Positions 33,780 to 45,261 of a stretch of 64,000 nucleotides of DNA are shown here, in pieces. A model generated the notes under the pieces. The model saw only the letters and a list, made by a program, of their open reading frames with translations. It did no database searches and was not told where the DNA came from. Origin of the DNA: Anisus vortex. Its lineage: Eukaryota > Mollusca > Gastropoda > Planorbidae. The stretch spans positions 26,168,490 to 26,232,489 of the forward strand of contig OX421499.1 of assembly GCA_949126835.1 (NCBI GenBank), given 5' to 3'. How positions within the stretch are numbered: position 1 is the stretch's first letter; every line of letters begins with the position of its first letter. The translations under genes and the position numbers were made by a program.

Positions 33780-33860
33780 TTAACCCTTCCCGTACCGACC
33801 TACTTCTATCTATGCTGCCTTCAGTTCCGCTATATACGCGCCCGGGACTGTAAGGGTTAA
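33780..33860. mobile_element. TTAA-flanked MITE, copy A
   Basis: A 73-bp body between two TTAA sites, starting CCCTTCCCGTACCG and ending CGGGACTGTAAGGG, imperfect inverted ends. Copies B and C are at 53567-53653 and 56945-57025. TTAA with CCCTT ends suggests a piggyBac-type MITE. Confidence 0.7.
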
Positions 33861-34287
33861 GAAAGCGACAAGACATTGAGCTTTTAGGCCTACGTGAATA
33901 TTTCATACCAACAAAGAGGAATAAAGAAAACTATAAATGAACAAGAAACCTTCTTGATCTTGTTTGTCATTTTAATTAATTATTTATTTTAAACGGGAAA
34001 ATAATAAGCATTCACAAAATCTGAACGTTGATTCAAGTTTTGTTGAACACATAATAAAGAAAATAAATGAACATTTTTTTTGTCCTTGAAATGTTGCAGA
34101 TTTTTTATTCTTGCAATAGCCATTTCAAATTTCAATTATTTGTTATTATTTATTAACACCGTTATTTTATGCTAGAGCTAAATTAGTTACTTGTGAATTA
34201 ATAGCTTACCAGTTCGATGATCAGAAGTAAATAAAAAACAAATATGCACACAGACATTTTATCTTATAAATTTATCTTATAAGTTTT
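33861..34287. other. AT-rich stretch, nothing recognised
   Basis: No gene or repeat family seen. Confidence 0.4.
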
Positions 34288-34441
34288 CAGACGTTCCTTC
34301 TAGATAGAAGATTATTACGTCCACTAGGCCCAAAACTCTTGCAGGGCGACAGGGATCCGTCGGTGGCAGGATGGAACCCGCGACGTGTCAGTTGGTTTTT
34401 GGTTGACAGTCCGGTGAACAAACCGCTGGACAAGCCGGCTT
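34288..34441 (-). mobile_element. SINE-B copy
   Basis: Best match to the 322 copy: tail CAGACGTTCCTTCTAG, then AAGATTATTACGTCCACTAG, then GGAACCCGCGACGTGTCAG and CAGTCCGGTGAAC at the tRNA-like head. Confidence 0.7.
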
Positions 34442-34449
34442 CACATAGA

Positions 34450-34850
34450 TGAATACATCCTTTTATACAGACAGGCAGAAAGGCAGACATATATAATATA
34501 GATAGACAGACAGACATATGGATGGATAGATAGATGGATAGACAAATAGATACACAGACAGATAGATAGTAAGTCAGATAGACAGACAGATAGGCAGCCA
34601 GACAAATGGATATATAGATATATAGATATATAGATATATAGATATATAGATAGATAGATAGATAGATAGATTGATAGACAGACAGACATATAGACAGACA
34701 GACAGATAGTTAGATAGATAGCTAGATAGAGCGAGAGAGACCTACCGACAGACACATAGATAGTCACACAGACAGACAAACAGATAGATAACTAGAGAGA
34801 GAGATAGACCGACAGACAGTTAGACAGACAGATAGATAGGAAATCATTTG
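34450..34850. repeat. GATA/GACA microsatellite
   Basis: Mixed GATA, GACA and ATATAG units without a fixed long period. Confidence 0.9.
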
Positions 34851-36060
34851 TCACTATATCTAATTAGCTTGTCATTGGACGTCACACTATTATTTTCTAA
34901 TCTGTCAATTTGAGTACTTTATATTCGACCCACTGCGTCAGTGCTGCCTATTATAGCCGCCAGATCGTGTTCTAAAATAGATCGTATGGCTAAGTGTAAC
35001 ATGGTTTATATCCCATGACAGATTGGCCTCCACGCGATGACGTACAGAGGTGACAAGATGGCGATCTCTATGCACTTAGAATCTGGGTTGTTTTTGTCAA
35101 CTTTTTTCTTTTGATTCTTTAATATTTGTATGCATGTGTGTGTGTGTATGTGTGTGCGTGTGTGTGTGTGTAAATACTTTTTCTCTGCTTTGAGCACAAG
35201 TCAAAATTGAAGCTGACTTTAATGTACAATCACGAACTTCTAAGTATGAGAGGATGAATGGATATATATAATATATGTATATGTGTGTGTTTGTGTGTGT
35301 GTTTGTGTATGTGTGTGTGTGTGTGTAAAGAGAGAGGGAGGGACAGACAGAGAGTGAGAGACAGAGGGTGAAAGGGAGAGAAAAACGATCGAGAGATGGA
35401 AAAAGAGGAGAAAGAAAAATAAAGGGAGATGAAAAAGAGGGAGAAAGAGAAAAAGAGACATATAAAGAGAAAGAGAGATAGAGAGAAACAGGAAGTAAGC
35501 GTTTTACATATTTGACCTTTATATGCTGCAGAGTTTCTAGTCAAAATATAGTGTTGTTTCTATTTATAGTTAATAAATAAAAACAGGAAACGCTTATTAC
35601 TGTATGACATTAATACGAAACTACGGAAAATATTTTCTCTCCAGCTGGAAATTCTTTCCCACGATGTCTGCATCATTTACTCTCATTCATATAAAGACCA
35701 AAGATTAAATGCATTAATAGTGTGCCCATTCAAGCGTGGCCAATGAAGCAGTACTTAATGACATGTGAACACCATAGACTTGAGTCAGCTCTGGCAGCAG
35801 AATTCACTTTACTTCTCATTGCAGCTCATAGCTATTAGATCTTGAGCTTGGAATGGATTGCTTGTTTGATAATTCTGTGCCAGACTTAGAGTGCCACTGA
35901 GAGGTCAATCTCTAGCAATTGTTCTCTGTTGGGTGTAATTGTGTCAGGGCCACACTTTGATTTACTCTCTTCTGTTTCCTGACGTCCTTTCTGCATGTGT
36001 TGTCTTATTCCTCTTTTGTGAAAGAGCTATTTTTTTTTTTTTTACTTTATCGAGTTTTGA
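34851..36060. other. Stretch with GT and GA simple repeats
   Basis: (GT)n at 35135-35171 and 35283-35326, GAGA-rich at 35327-35490. No gene recognised. Confidence 0.5.
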
Positions 36061-36515
36061 TTAGAAACGCTTTGATGTTTACAACTATGTTGTGTTCTAC
36101 ATAGCCATTTACTTCTGTGTTATGCATAGAAAAGCAATGCTGTATACAGCTATGTTGTGTTCTACATAGCCATTTACTTCTGTGTTATGTATAGAAAAGC
36201 AATGCTGTATACAGCTATGTTGTGTTCTACATAGCCATTTACTTCTGTGTTATGTATAGAAACGCAATGCTGTATACAGCTATGTTGTGTTCTACATAGC
36301 CATTTACTTCTGTGTTATGTATAGAAAAGCAATGCTGTATACAGCTATGTTGTGTTCTACATAGCCATTTACTTCTGTGTTATGTATAGAAACGCAATGC
36401 TGTATACAGCTATGTTGTGTTCTACATAGCCATTTACTTCTGTGTTATGTATAGAAACGCAATGCTGTATACAGCTATGTTGTGTTCTAAGTAGCCATTC
36501 ACTACTGTGTTTTGT
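36061..36515. repeat. 65-bp tandem repeat, about 7 copies
   Basis: ATAGAAAAGCAATGCTGTAT recurs every 65 bp (36126, 36191, 36256...). Outer copies are more diverged. Confidence 0.9.
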
Positions 36516-36519
36516 ATAA

Positions 36520-38150
36520 CAGGGGTCGGCAACCTGTTGCTAACAGTGTGCCAAACTAGGATTTCTAAAATCATTCAGCGTGCCAACACTGAACAGACTG
36601 AAAGTTAACCTCCTCTATTATAATTACATTTTTTTAATAGAACAATTAATTTAACTCCGTAGCAAGACCAAAGCAAAGGAGAATATTTATATGAATAATC
36701 GTTAAAGCGTTTTATATTTAATTAAAGTGTTTGTGATTGTCATCCTTTTTATTAGCATTTATATCAAATGCAATCGTCGTCGTCAAATGCAATATTTTTT
36801 TACTAAGCTGATCACATTAATTTATGTTAATTATGTTTAGACAAACTAAACATAATTATTTCGTTGTTAAAATGATTATCTCACACCTGTTGACATTTAT
36901 TATACTTTTATCTCAGTTTAACTGAGACGACCTTAATGTATTTTAATATCCTAAATTTAATGCCAACCACTATAGTTAAGTGGAATGGATACGTAGTAAT
37001 CATACAACATAGGTAGATAATGTAATGTTTGAAAGTATACATGTCAATACTTTAGTATTATACTATTTAAATAATTTTTAAATACTTTTACAGTTTGTAA
37101 TTTTCAAAGTTATAAGTTGTAAGGCATTTATTCTTTTATAAAAGAAAAAAAGAAATATTAGAAATATTTGCTCAAATGAAACGGGTTAATTATCTCCCTT
37201 TAATTAAAAAAACGTGTTCACGTTTGATTCAATAGTGAATGCAAACATTTTATGTTTTGTAATATAAACAATATTACTGACTAATTATTATTTCTTTATA
37301 TGAATAAAACAATATGGTATTTATTACAAGAATTAATTATTAGAGGGTTAAAATAATTTACGTTAAAAAGCTTTAAATAAACATTTCTGCATTAATTTTA
37401 GGCGTTTATATTTTAAACATTAATAATTACAGAAATTACACAATATAGTGCTACATTTATTAAAATTAATATATTTATAATTATTAATTTAATAATACAA
37501 AAAAAAATTGTTTTAGAGTTACTTATGTTTTTTTGTAATTAAAGACAATGAGCATAAAAACTCTTTTAACTGTAATTAGTCGATATCAATTCATGAGCCT
37601 TCAAGTGTAGGTGACCTCTTTGTATTATGCTTAAAACGGCTTTTACGTGCGATAAAATTTGTTCACAAGTGTAAGCTGAAAGTAAAAGAGCGATTGCCTA
37701 GGAGTTAAGAATAGCAGATGACTTTCATAAGCAGCTTCCTCCCAGATTTTTTCCGCAAATGAGTATTTTTTTAATGTTTAAAATTTAACTTGCTGTATTT
37801 AAAATCCCAATATCTCTCCACTTAAAAAAATATCTAAGAAGGTTGTAGTAATATCAAACCAGTTTGGATGTGGTAGGAAAAAAATTAGTATATCAATTAA
37901 AAAGTCTTGCGTTTGATTATAAAACTCCATTTTGAGTGCTTCTTAATATATGCCTTAATATAGGGATGTAGGCTACATGTACATGTCCAGTTTCAATTCA
38001 AATCCATTCCAGTGGTCCTTGTAAATCCAAGTTCAACTTACTGAAATGTGTCGCTAAGTCATTCAAAAAAATAGGCTTCAACAGCCAGTTTTTCTCATTT
38101 TGAACAGGAAAATGTAGTTTTTTTTTTATAATATATAAACACATTTTGGA
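36520..38150 (-). pseudogene. hAT transposase relic, copy 2, with hAT end
   Basis: The left edge is a hAT-type terminus (CAGGGGTCGGCAACC at 36520). The minus strand then holds, from high to low coordinate, a transposase phrase NWLLKPIFLNDLATHF then SKLNLDLQG (about 38015-38095), and the dimerisation block YTCEQILSHVKAVL (about 37630-37680). The phrase LxDIxxHLNxLNLxLQG is typical of the hAT catalytic region, so order and strand are right for one element. Stops and frameshifts are frequent. The middle and N-terminal parts are missing. Confidence 0.7.
36828..36858. repeat. 13-bp hairpin
   Basis: TAATTATGTTTAG, 5-base loop, CTAAACATAATTA. Confidence 0.8.
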
Positions 38151-38164
38151 GGTCTCCAAATTAA

Positions 38165-38868
38165 AGTACTGGTTTCCTAGTTTGTTCAGGCAACCCAATC
38201 CATGCCCTGATGCCACTCGGGAAGAAAAAGTACTTATATGTTTTTCTTCTAGCATTAAGTGTTTTTGTCTTTATGTTTATCTGATCACTGCAACAGGTTG
38301 TTATTGTTTCAATAGCATTAAGTGTTTTTGTCTTTATGTTTATCTGAGCACTGCAACAGGTTGTTATTGTTTCAATAGCATTAAGTGTTTTTGTCTTTAT
38401 GTTTATCTGATCACTGCAACAGGTTGTTATTGTTTCAATAGCATTAAGTGTTTTTGTTTTTATGTTTATCTGAGCACTGCAACAGGTTGTTATTGTTTCA
38501 ATAGCATTAAGTGTTTTTGTCTTTATGTTTATCTGAGCACTGCAAAAGGTTATTATTGTTTAAATAGCATTAAGTGTTTTTGTCTTTATGTTTATCTGAT
38601 CACTGCAACATGTTGTTATTGTTTCAATAGCATTAAGTGTTTTTGTCTTTATGTTTATCTGAGCACTGCAACAGGTTGTTATTGTTTCAATAGCATTAAG
38701 TGTTTTTGTCTTTATGTTTATCTGAGCACTGCAACAGGTTGTTATTGTTTCAATAGCATTAAGTGTTTTTGTCTTTATGTTTATCTGAGCACTGCAACAG
38801 GTTGTTATTGTTTCAATAGTCAGTTTATCTGAGCACTGCAACAGGTTGTTATTGTTTCAATAGTCAAA
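38165..38868 (-). pseudogene. LINE remnant carrying a 63-bp tandem expansion
   Basis: The low-coordinate edge (38165-38230) reads on the minus strand FFFPSGIRAWIGLPEQTR-like residues, the LINE C terminus. Directly upstream, 38246-38868, a 63-bp segment that encodes NNNLLQCSDKHKDKNT in the LINE frame is repeated about ten times. The LINE frame has stops in each unit; the frames that stay open are incidental. Confidence 0.7.
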
Positions 38869-40205
38869 ATGCTACAACATAGTCTTTTTTTTTCTTCAAA
38901 ATTTCCTCATTGTAAAAACTAAATTCGAAATAAGTTTCAGTTTTTCAAAATGACGTAGAAAAAAAGTCGACTATGCTTTTTTTTTATATTTCAGCCTACC
39001 AACATTCATTGGTGTCCTTAAATCTAATATTGAGTAGATTCTAATTGACTTCGCTAGAATTTTTTTTTTTTTTTGTTTTTTTTTGTTTTTTTTGTTTGTT
39101 TGTGTTTATTAAAAGTCTTAAGGAAAACTGCAGAATCGAAATCTAAAGTCATGAGTGTTAAAATTGTCATCACTTCCATAAGCCAATATAAAAACAGTGT
39201 CGATTTCTTCCACACACAAAAACTAAGACACATTTTTGTCTTTAATATTCCGACCGTGTGTCCGATTTGTCCATGGAAAAATTTGGCATGCAGACAAAAT
39301 AAATTACACGAATGTATGAGTGCGGTCTGTGGCATAAATACACAAAGCAGATGAGTATAAAGAATTAGGAGGGGTGGGGTGCAGTGGGGGGTGGGGGGAA
39401 GCTATTAGGGTCCGCTAGAATGAAGGGGGCGGAGGTGAGATGGTAGATCAGGGTATTGACGACAACAGACAACAAATGACGTCAGATGCTGCGTCAAAAT
39501 ATTTATTATCCCCCCTTTTCCCTCCAGAGATCAACACGAAAGTCCAGTGAGATTTATTGGTTGGAAAAAAAAAGTGTTTTATGTAAGATACTACGTACAG
39601 TATATTTATTGATTGTGCTGATGCATATTCAAATCACGTGCTTGTTTCGCACCGAGTATTTGTTGATGATTGCACACACGGGCGTATTTGTATATATGAG
39701 GGTAAGGAGGAGATTTACAGTGTGGAACTTATTAGACTACACGAAAATTCAAGAATCCCCCTCCCTCCCGTAACCCTCGGTCAACCAAAACATTGTTTCT
39801 GTCGTAAATAGCATTAGAGTGACTAGAGGGTGGTGGAAGGGGTGGCAGATCCAGGCGCCGATATTGGCACAGGCGCTAAAGTGTCTATTTCTTGACATCT
39901 ACGTCCGTGTGCTTAATAGGAAATGCAAAAAGAGCATGGCGTCCTATTCCCTATGTACGCCACTGATTAGTGGTGATAACCATTCATGTATGTGTCTTCC
40001 CAGTACGAAAATTCGCAACTTTAATCCGCTATTTCCAGTGTGCATTTCTCGGATGAACTATTAGTATTCCATTACCCTGAAACCGAGACATATTACTGTC
40101 AGCATGTTTTGTTTTTGTGCGCACGTAAATTGACAGTCCAGTGTAGGCGTGTAGGCTTACTAGCCCCAAGACAACTGACTGATCAACGGTGCGCAAAAAT
40201 CACCC
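38869..40205. other. Stretch without recognised gene
   Basis: Poly-T at 39060-39100. Three unrelated small frames have no domain. Confidence 0.4.
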
Positions 40206-41405
40206 CTACATGCATGACCGAGTGTCGACAATAATAAAAGCCTTCATCATCACACCTTGTAAATGCAAGTTCGTGTCATTGAAATGTGTCGCTATGTCAT
40301 TGAAATGTGTCGCTATGTCATTGAAATGTGTCGCTATGTCGTTGAAATGTGTCGCTATGTCATTGAAATGTGTCGCTATGTCATTGAAATGTGTCGCTAT
40401 GTCATTGAAATGTGTCGCTATGTCATTGAAATGTGTCGCTATGTCACTGAAATGTGTGGCTATGTCATTGAAATGTGTCGCTATGTCATTGAAATGTGTC
40501 GCTATGTCGTTGAAATGTGTCGCTATGTCATTGAAATGTGTCGCTATGTCATTGAAATGTGTCGCTATGTCATTGAAATGTGTCGCTATGTCATTGAAAT
40601 GTGTCGCTATGTCACTGAAATGTGTGGCTATGTCATTGAAATGTGTCGCTATGTCATTGAAATGTGTCGCTATGTCATTGAAATGTGTCGCTATGTCATT
40701 GAAATGTGTCGCTATGTCATTGAAATGTGTCGCTATGTCATTGAAATGTGTCGCTATGTCATTGAAATGTGTCGCTATGTCACTGAAATGTGTCGCTATG
40801 TCATTGAAATGTGTCGCTATGTCATTGAAATGTGTCGCTATGTCACTGAAATGTGTCGCTATGTCATTGAAATGTGTCGCTATGTCATTGAAATGTGTCG
40901 CTATGTCACTGAAATGTGTGGCTATGTCATTGAAATGTGTCGCTATGTCATTGAAATGTGTCGCTATGTCATTGAAATGTGTCGCTATGTCATTGAAATG
41001 TGTCGCTATGTCATTGAAATGTGTCGCTATGTCACTGAAATGTGTGGCTATGTCATTGAAATGTGTCGTTATGTCATTGAAATGTGTCGCTATGTCACTG
41101 AAATGTGTCGCTATGTCATTGAAATGTGTCGCTATGTCATTGAAATGTGTCGCTATGTCATTGAAATGTGTCGCTATGTCATTGAAATGTGTCGCTATGT
41201 CATTGAAATGTGTCGCTATGTCATTGAAATGTGTCGCTATGTCATTGAAATGTGTCGCTATGTCATTGAAATGTGTCGCTATGTCATTGAAATGTGTCGC
41301 TATGTCATTGAAATGTGTCGCTATGTCATTGAAATGTGTCGCTATGTCATTCAAAACCTTCGGCTTCAACATCCTCAATTCCTGAACATGTTTTTTTTTC
41401 AACAA
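40206..41405 (-). pseudogene. hAT transposase fragment expanded by a 21-bp in-frame repeat
   Basis: The minus-strand frame starts MLKPKVLNDIATHF near 41370. It then repeats the seven residues NDIATHF about 51 times and exits into NDTNLHLQG then VMMKAFIIVDTR near 40220. The entry and exit residues match the hAT phrase in the 36520 relic (LLKPIFLNDLATHFSKLNLD), so the array grew inside a transposase segment. Monomers differ mainly by Asn/Ser (AAT/AGT). Nothing upstream or downstream restores a transposase, so this is not a functional gene. The plus-strand MSLKCVA frame is the antisense of the array. Confidence 0.75.
40270..41350. repeat. 21-bp minisatellite, about 51 copies
   Basis: Unit TCATTGAAATGTGTCGCTATG minus its last base, period 21. 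A CACTGAAATGTGTGGC variant recurs at 40445, 40613, 40907 and 41033, all multiples of 21 apart. Confidence 0.95.
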
Positions 41406-41581
41406 GAAAAATCTAAACTGCTTTCAGTTAACAAGCGAATCTATTCTAGACTGTAACCTTGACAGAGCCAGCGAACACTAGATTTATATGCTATAACAGA
41501 TCTCCTTGTTCAGTCTCAGTGCCGTGTAGCAGGTATTTGAATAGACCATTGAATCAATTAAGGGTGAGAAACTTTATAATT

Positions 41582-41765
41582 GAATGGGCCGTATTGCTGC
41601 TGAGAGTTAACACCCTTGCCCATTTTACAATTACGGTATATAAGTTTGACTTGTATAAGGGGCAAGGGTGTTAACTCTCAGCAGTAATCTTTACAATTAC
41701 GGTATATAAGATTGACTTGTATAAGGGGCAAGGGTGTTAACTCTCAGCAGCAATACGGCCCATTC
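41582..41765. mobile_element. MITE with 40-bp perfect terminal inverted repeats
   Basis: Left end GAATGGGCCGTATTGCTGCT and right end AGCAGCAATACGGCCCATTC are exact reverse complements and the match runs 40 bp. Inside, the right arm plus ACGGTATATAAG is partly duplicated (41626-41690 and 41694-41755). No coding capacity; no clear target duplication. Confidence 0.75.
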
Positions 41766-41884
41766 CCCACAATAGACTCCATCACAAAGCGCAAGTTCAA
41801 AGATGAGATCTCCCCACACAAATCAGGTTAAATCGCCAAGATTGGAGCATAAAATCCATGATATTTTCCTAAGTCCTAAAGGTG

Positions 41885-42030
41885 TTCATGTGTCTACCCA
41901 GCTTCGATGGTTATCTGACATTCGTTAAAGGAAAGTTGGCCGGGCAGTGTTCTAATCACCAGAACCCCTTGGTATATTTGTGGCTAGTGAAACCATTAAA
42001 GCTCTGCTGCCCTAAAATAAAATCTCTGAA
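41885..42030 (+). mobile_element. SINE-A body fragment
   Basis: GTGTCTACCCAGCTTCGATGG then TATCTGACATTCGTTAAAGG matches the SINE-A body at 5090-5130. Head and tail are not recognised. Confidence 0.45.
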
Positions 42031-42937
42031 AGTTGCGCCAGGGAAACTACTCTCTGCTAACTCCTATAAAGTATTTTGGCCTTGGACCGGATGGAAGTAC
42101 AGCTGTCTGTTATTCCAGACCCCGTCAATACAAACCTGCATTGCGTTAGAAAAGATTTTAAACGTTGTGTGTTTGTCTCGTGATGAAAGCATGTGCACGA
42201 GACTTGCGCCGAGTGACTGTGGGATCTAAATTCAGGTATCAATCAATACCAGGTCAAATGACGGTCAAATGACGGACGTTTTATGATGATCTTAATTTAA
42301 CCTCAGAGAAAATTCTATAACACTGTGAGGTCAAAGGTTATACTGCGTTTAAACTGATGTTTTATTTATTTTTTAATGGCTGGGTATTGTATATGAATAA
42401 ACAAAAGAGAAGTTTAAGATTGTTGATTTATAAATCCGGGGCGGAGGGAGGAAAGAAAGCCAATCAAGACAAGTCGACATTTAATGCATATTTCCAATGG
42501 TGCAACAATTCATTTTTTTGTCTTTGTTGTACATACAACTATTTTATGTAGTATTTATTTATTTATTTATTTTTCATTTGTATTCGTAGAAACCTTAACC
42601 ACAATTCAATCTACGACTGTTTCGACTTCTTTTGATATAAGCGTATATAATAATGTGTTGATAGTAGAAACTAGAGTTTTGTGAGTGTACTTCGGGCATA
42701 GCAGGATGCTTGCTAGAATATGTTTCAAAACAACTTTATTGTTATGAAACTATTCAGATCTTGCATGTTCGTAGCATACATTTATGATTGGAGGTGATGG
42801 TAAATTGTGCAGCCTTGTACTAGCCATACAATCTCATGTCAGGATATTTCTAATTGTTTCATTCTTTCATGTGGACGTTTCTAATCTTTAAGGTCCAATA
42901 ATAATAATTAAAAAAATCATATATACATAGCGAATCA
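42031..42937. other. Stretch without recognised gene
   Basis: The 115-residue frame at 41882-42229 overlaps the SINE fragment and is not supported. Confidence 0.4.
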
Positions 42938-43270
42938 CTGTAAATTTGGCAACGGTATTTTCGTCAACGGTATTTTCGGAAAGGTAATTTTGGCAAAGGT
43001 AAATTCGGAAAAGGTAATTTCGGCAAAACTATCAAAGCGGTAATATTGGCAACGGTAAATTTGGCAAACTTAACATATCCACTGTTTTTATTAATTGTAT
43101 TGGTAGTACTACACTCTAGTCCGGAGATGGGCAACCTACGGAATGCGTGCTAGACTTGGCACGCAGTACGGTTTTAAATTTCACGTGAAAGAGCACCAAA
43201 AAGGAAGTTTAAGTATCTTCTGCATGAAAAGAGCAGGATGACATTAAGGCCGTTGGCACGCTGAAAGATT
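42938..43270. repeat. Left arm of a 2.6-kb inverted repeat
   Basis: Contains a degenerate array of GGTAAATTCGGAAAA and GGCAACGGTATTTTC units, then ATATCCACTGTTTTTATTAA, then a hAT MITE. The reverse complement of the same order lies at 45262-45584. Confidence 0.7.
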
Positions 43271-43318
43271 TAGAAATGCTACTTTGGGACACTATTATAT
43301 AAAGTTTGCCGACCCCTG
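43122..43318 (-). mobile_element. hAT-like MITE with perfect 8-bp TSD
   Basis: 197-bp element, CGGAGATGGGCAACC at left and GTTTGCCGACCCCTG at right, flanked by CTCTAGTC at 43114-43121 and 43319-43326. The exact 8-bp duplication supports the hAT assignment of the whole family. Confidence 0.85.
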
Positions 43319-45261
43319 CTCTAGTCTACTAAATGAAGCTAATGGCACTTAATGAAGTTAGCATTATAGAAAGTGCCTGATTTGTGACATGTTTGCTATA
43401 GCGTAACCAGAGGAGATGAGCCCCAGGTAATGAGTTTATGAGACGTGCTAAAATGACAAAAAAAAATGTATAAATAAAGCATACAAATTAGGTAAGAAAA
43501 ATAATTAATTCGTTTGACTAAAAATTAAATTTTAGAAAAACATTGAATAAAAACACTGTAACTTTTTTAACCATTTACGCTATTTAACTAATGCATAAGA
43601 AAAGGAACATTTTAATAGACGCCAAATGTAACCATCCCGTCTATAGCACAAGGAAACAATGGCAAAGCAATATTACGTAATGTAGATTATTCGCCATCCC
43701 CTTCTTCTTTGTTAAACACCAGAATGAGACTCGCCGTGTTTAAAAAGCAAATGCTAGCCCCTCCCTCCCCCATCTCCCCACCCCGTCTCCCCACCGATTA
43801 AAGTGTTAGTGACCAGCTTGGTAGCCTTAGGCTAAGCAGTGAAAACTAAAAGAGGTGGGCGAGGTTTCTATGTCTACGGTGGCCATGTGTCCCCCCCCCC
43901 CCCACTCTACAACCCGTGTTGAGAGAATAGGCATATAGGTCAGCAAAGTAATTCTTTAACTCTCCCTGACGTAACCGGTCAAGAAATAGGGACTGTGTTC
44001 GTTTTTGATAGATATATAAAGTAGGGGGGGGGGGGGGTTGTAATGTGTTTGCAATATATCCCGTACGATCTAAACAAACCTGGGCTCAAGTATGGTCGTG
44101 TCTGAACGGAGAAAACAAGTGTACAGAAGGATACAATATAACATTAAATTCAAAAGACTTAAAAAGCGGGTTAGAGGCGCAAGCCCTAAAATTCACCAAA
44201 GCATAACATTTCTGTTTAGAATGAGTCTTTTACACAAGTTAGGGGCGCGGGGGGGGGGGTGGATCTTCATGATAAAATCATGGAATTACATAACACTACA
44301 AAAAGTTTGAATACCTACCCCCACATTGCACTTTTTGCCCCAACCCACTTTATACAATCTGATCCCCGCCCCCCCTGCGCCGACTTGCACTAATGACTAT
44401 TACGTTGAATTCCTGGCTACGCCACCAAATTGGCAAAGTTATGTCACGTTACAAATCCTAATCCTGCACTAATACTATTACTAATCGCTACTTTTTTCTC
44501 TTTCTGGGAGTAAGTCTACTTTCCCGCCATACTCATACTATATCCACATCTCTGACTTGAAACTATATCAATGTCTTGTTCATCAAATTGATATGAAACA
44601 TGTTGATTATATATGAATAAAAATGATAAGAAGATACTACTAGACATATACGTTTATATTATTTAAATACAAGTAGGGCCTATCGTAAGCAAAATAATGT
44701 AAATATAAAAGACACATTTTATAAAATATTCTGTGAATATTTTTATAATAAAATCAAATACAAATGTATTGACATAAAGAATAACTTTTAACTAGCAACA
44801 ACAAAGACAACAACTAGCAACAAAAAAAACGTCTCCTTGACCAAGACCACCGTAAGTATTTACGATGGTCTTGCCTTGACCCCATAACCCCGCCCCCCCA
44901 CACCTTTTTTTCCAGCTGTAGCCTGGAGTCACTAATACTTCGTAAGGGGAGTCGGGTAAGTACTTACGATGGTATTGGTCGGGGGCGGGATGGGAGGAGG
45001 GGCATTCTACGTTGGCTCTTGTTTACACATTCAGTATCATACTATATGTAGGGGTGGAGGTCAGGTAGACAGAGTTACGTAATATCGTAGGGGAGACGTA
45101 TGCTTTGATGGGTAAAGTCAGTTTAGATACCTTACACACATAGGCCTACCTTCACCTTTGCTGAGGCGTAAATTAATGGGGGGGGGGGGAAGAAACGCCG
45201 GGGCTGGGGAAGGAATACATTTGGCGCCTATTTAAAATGTTTGTCTTTGATCATTAGATGA
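43319..45261. other. Spacer between inverted-repeat arms
   Basis: Poly-C at 43893-43904 and poly-G at 44026-44037 and 45179-45190. Contains a 32-bp micro-palindrome at 44842. No gene recognised. Confidence 0.45.
44842..44873. mobile_element. 32-bp palindromic micro-element, second copy with TSD
   Basis: Arms CAAGACCACCGTAAGT and ATTTACGATGGTCTTG, flanked by perfect direct repeats CCTTGAC at 44835-44841 and 44874-44880. A degraded third copy (GTAAGTACTTACGATGG) is at about 44955-44980. Confidence 0.7.

Noticed and set aside
40189..41385. 398-residue plus-strand frame of MSLKCVA repeats
   Set aside because: Antisense of the 21-bp array; three frames stay open only because the unit lacks stops.
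41882..42229. 115-residue plus-strand frame
   Set aside because: Overlaps a SINE-A fragment and has no recognisable domain.
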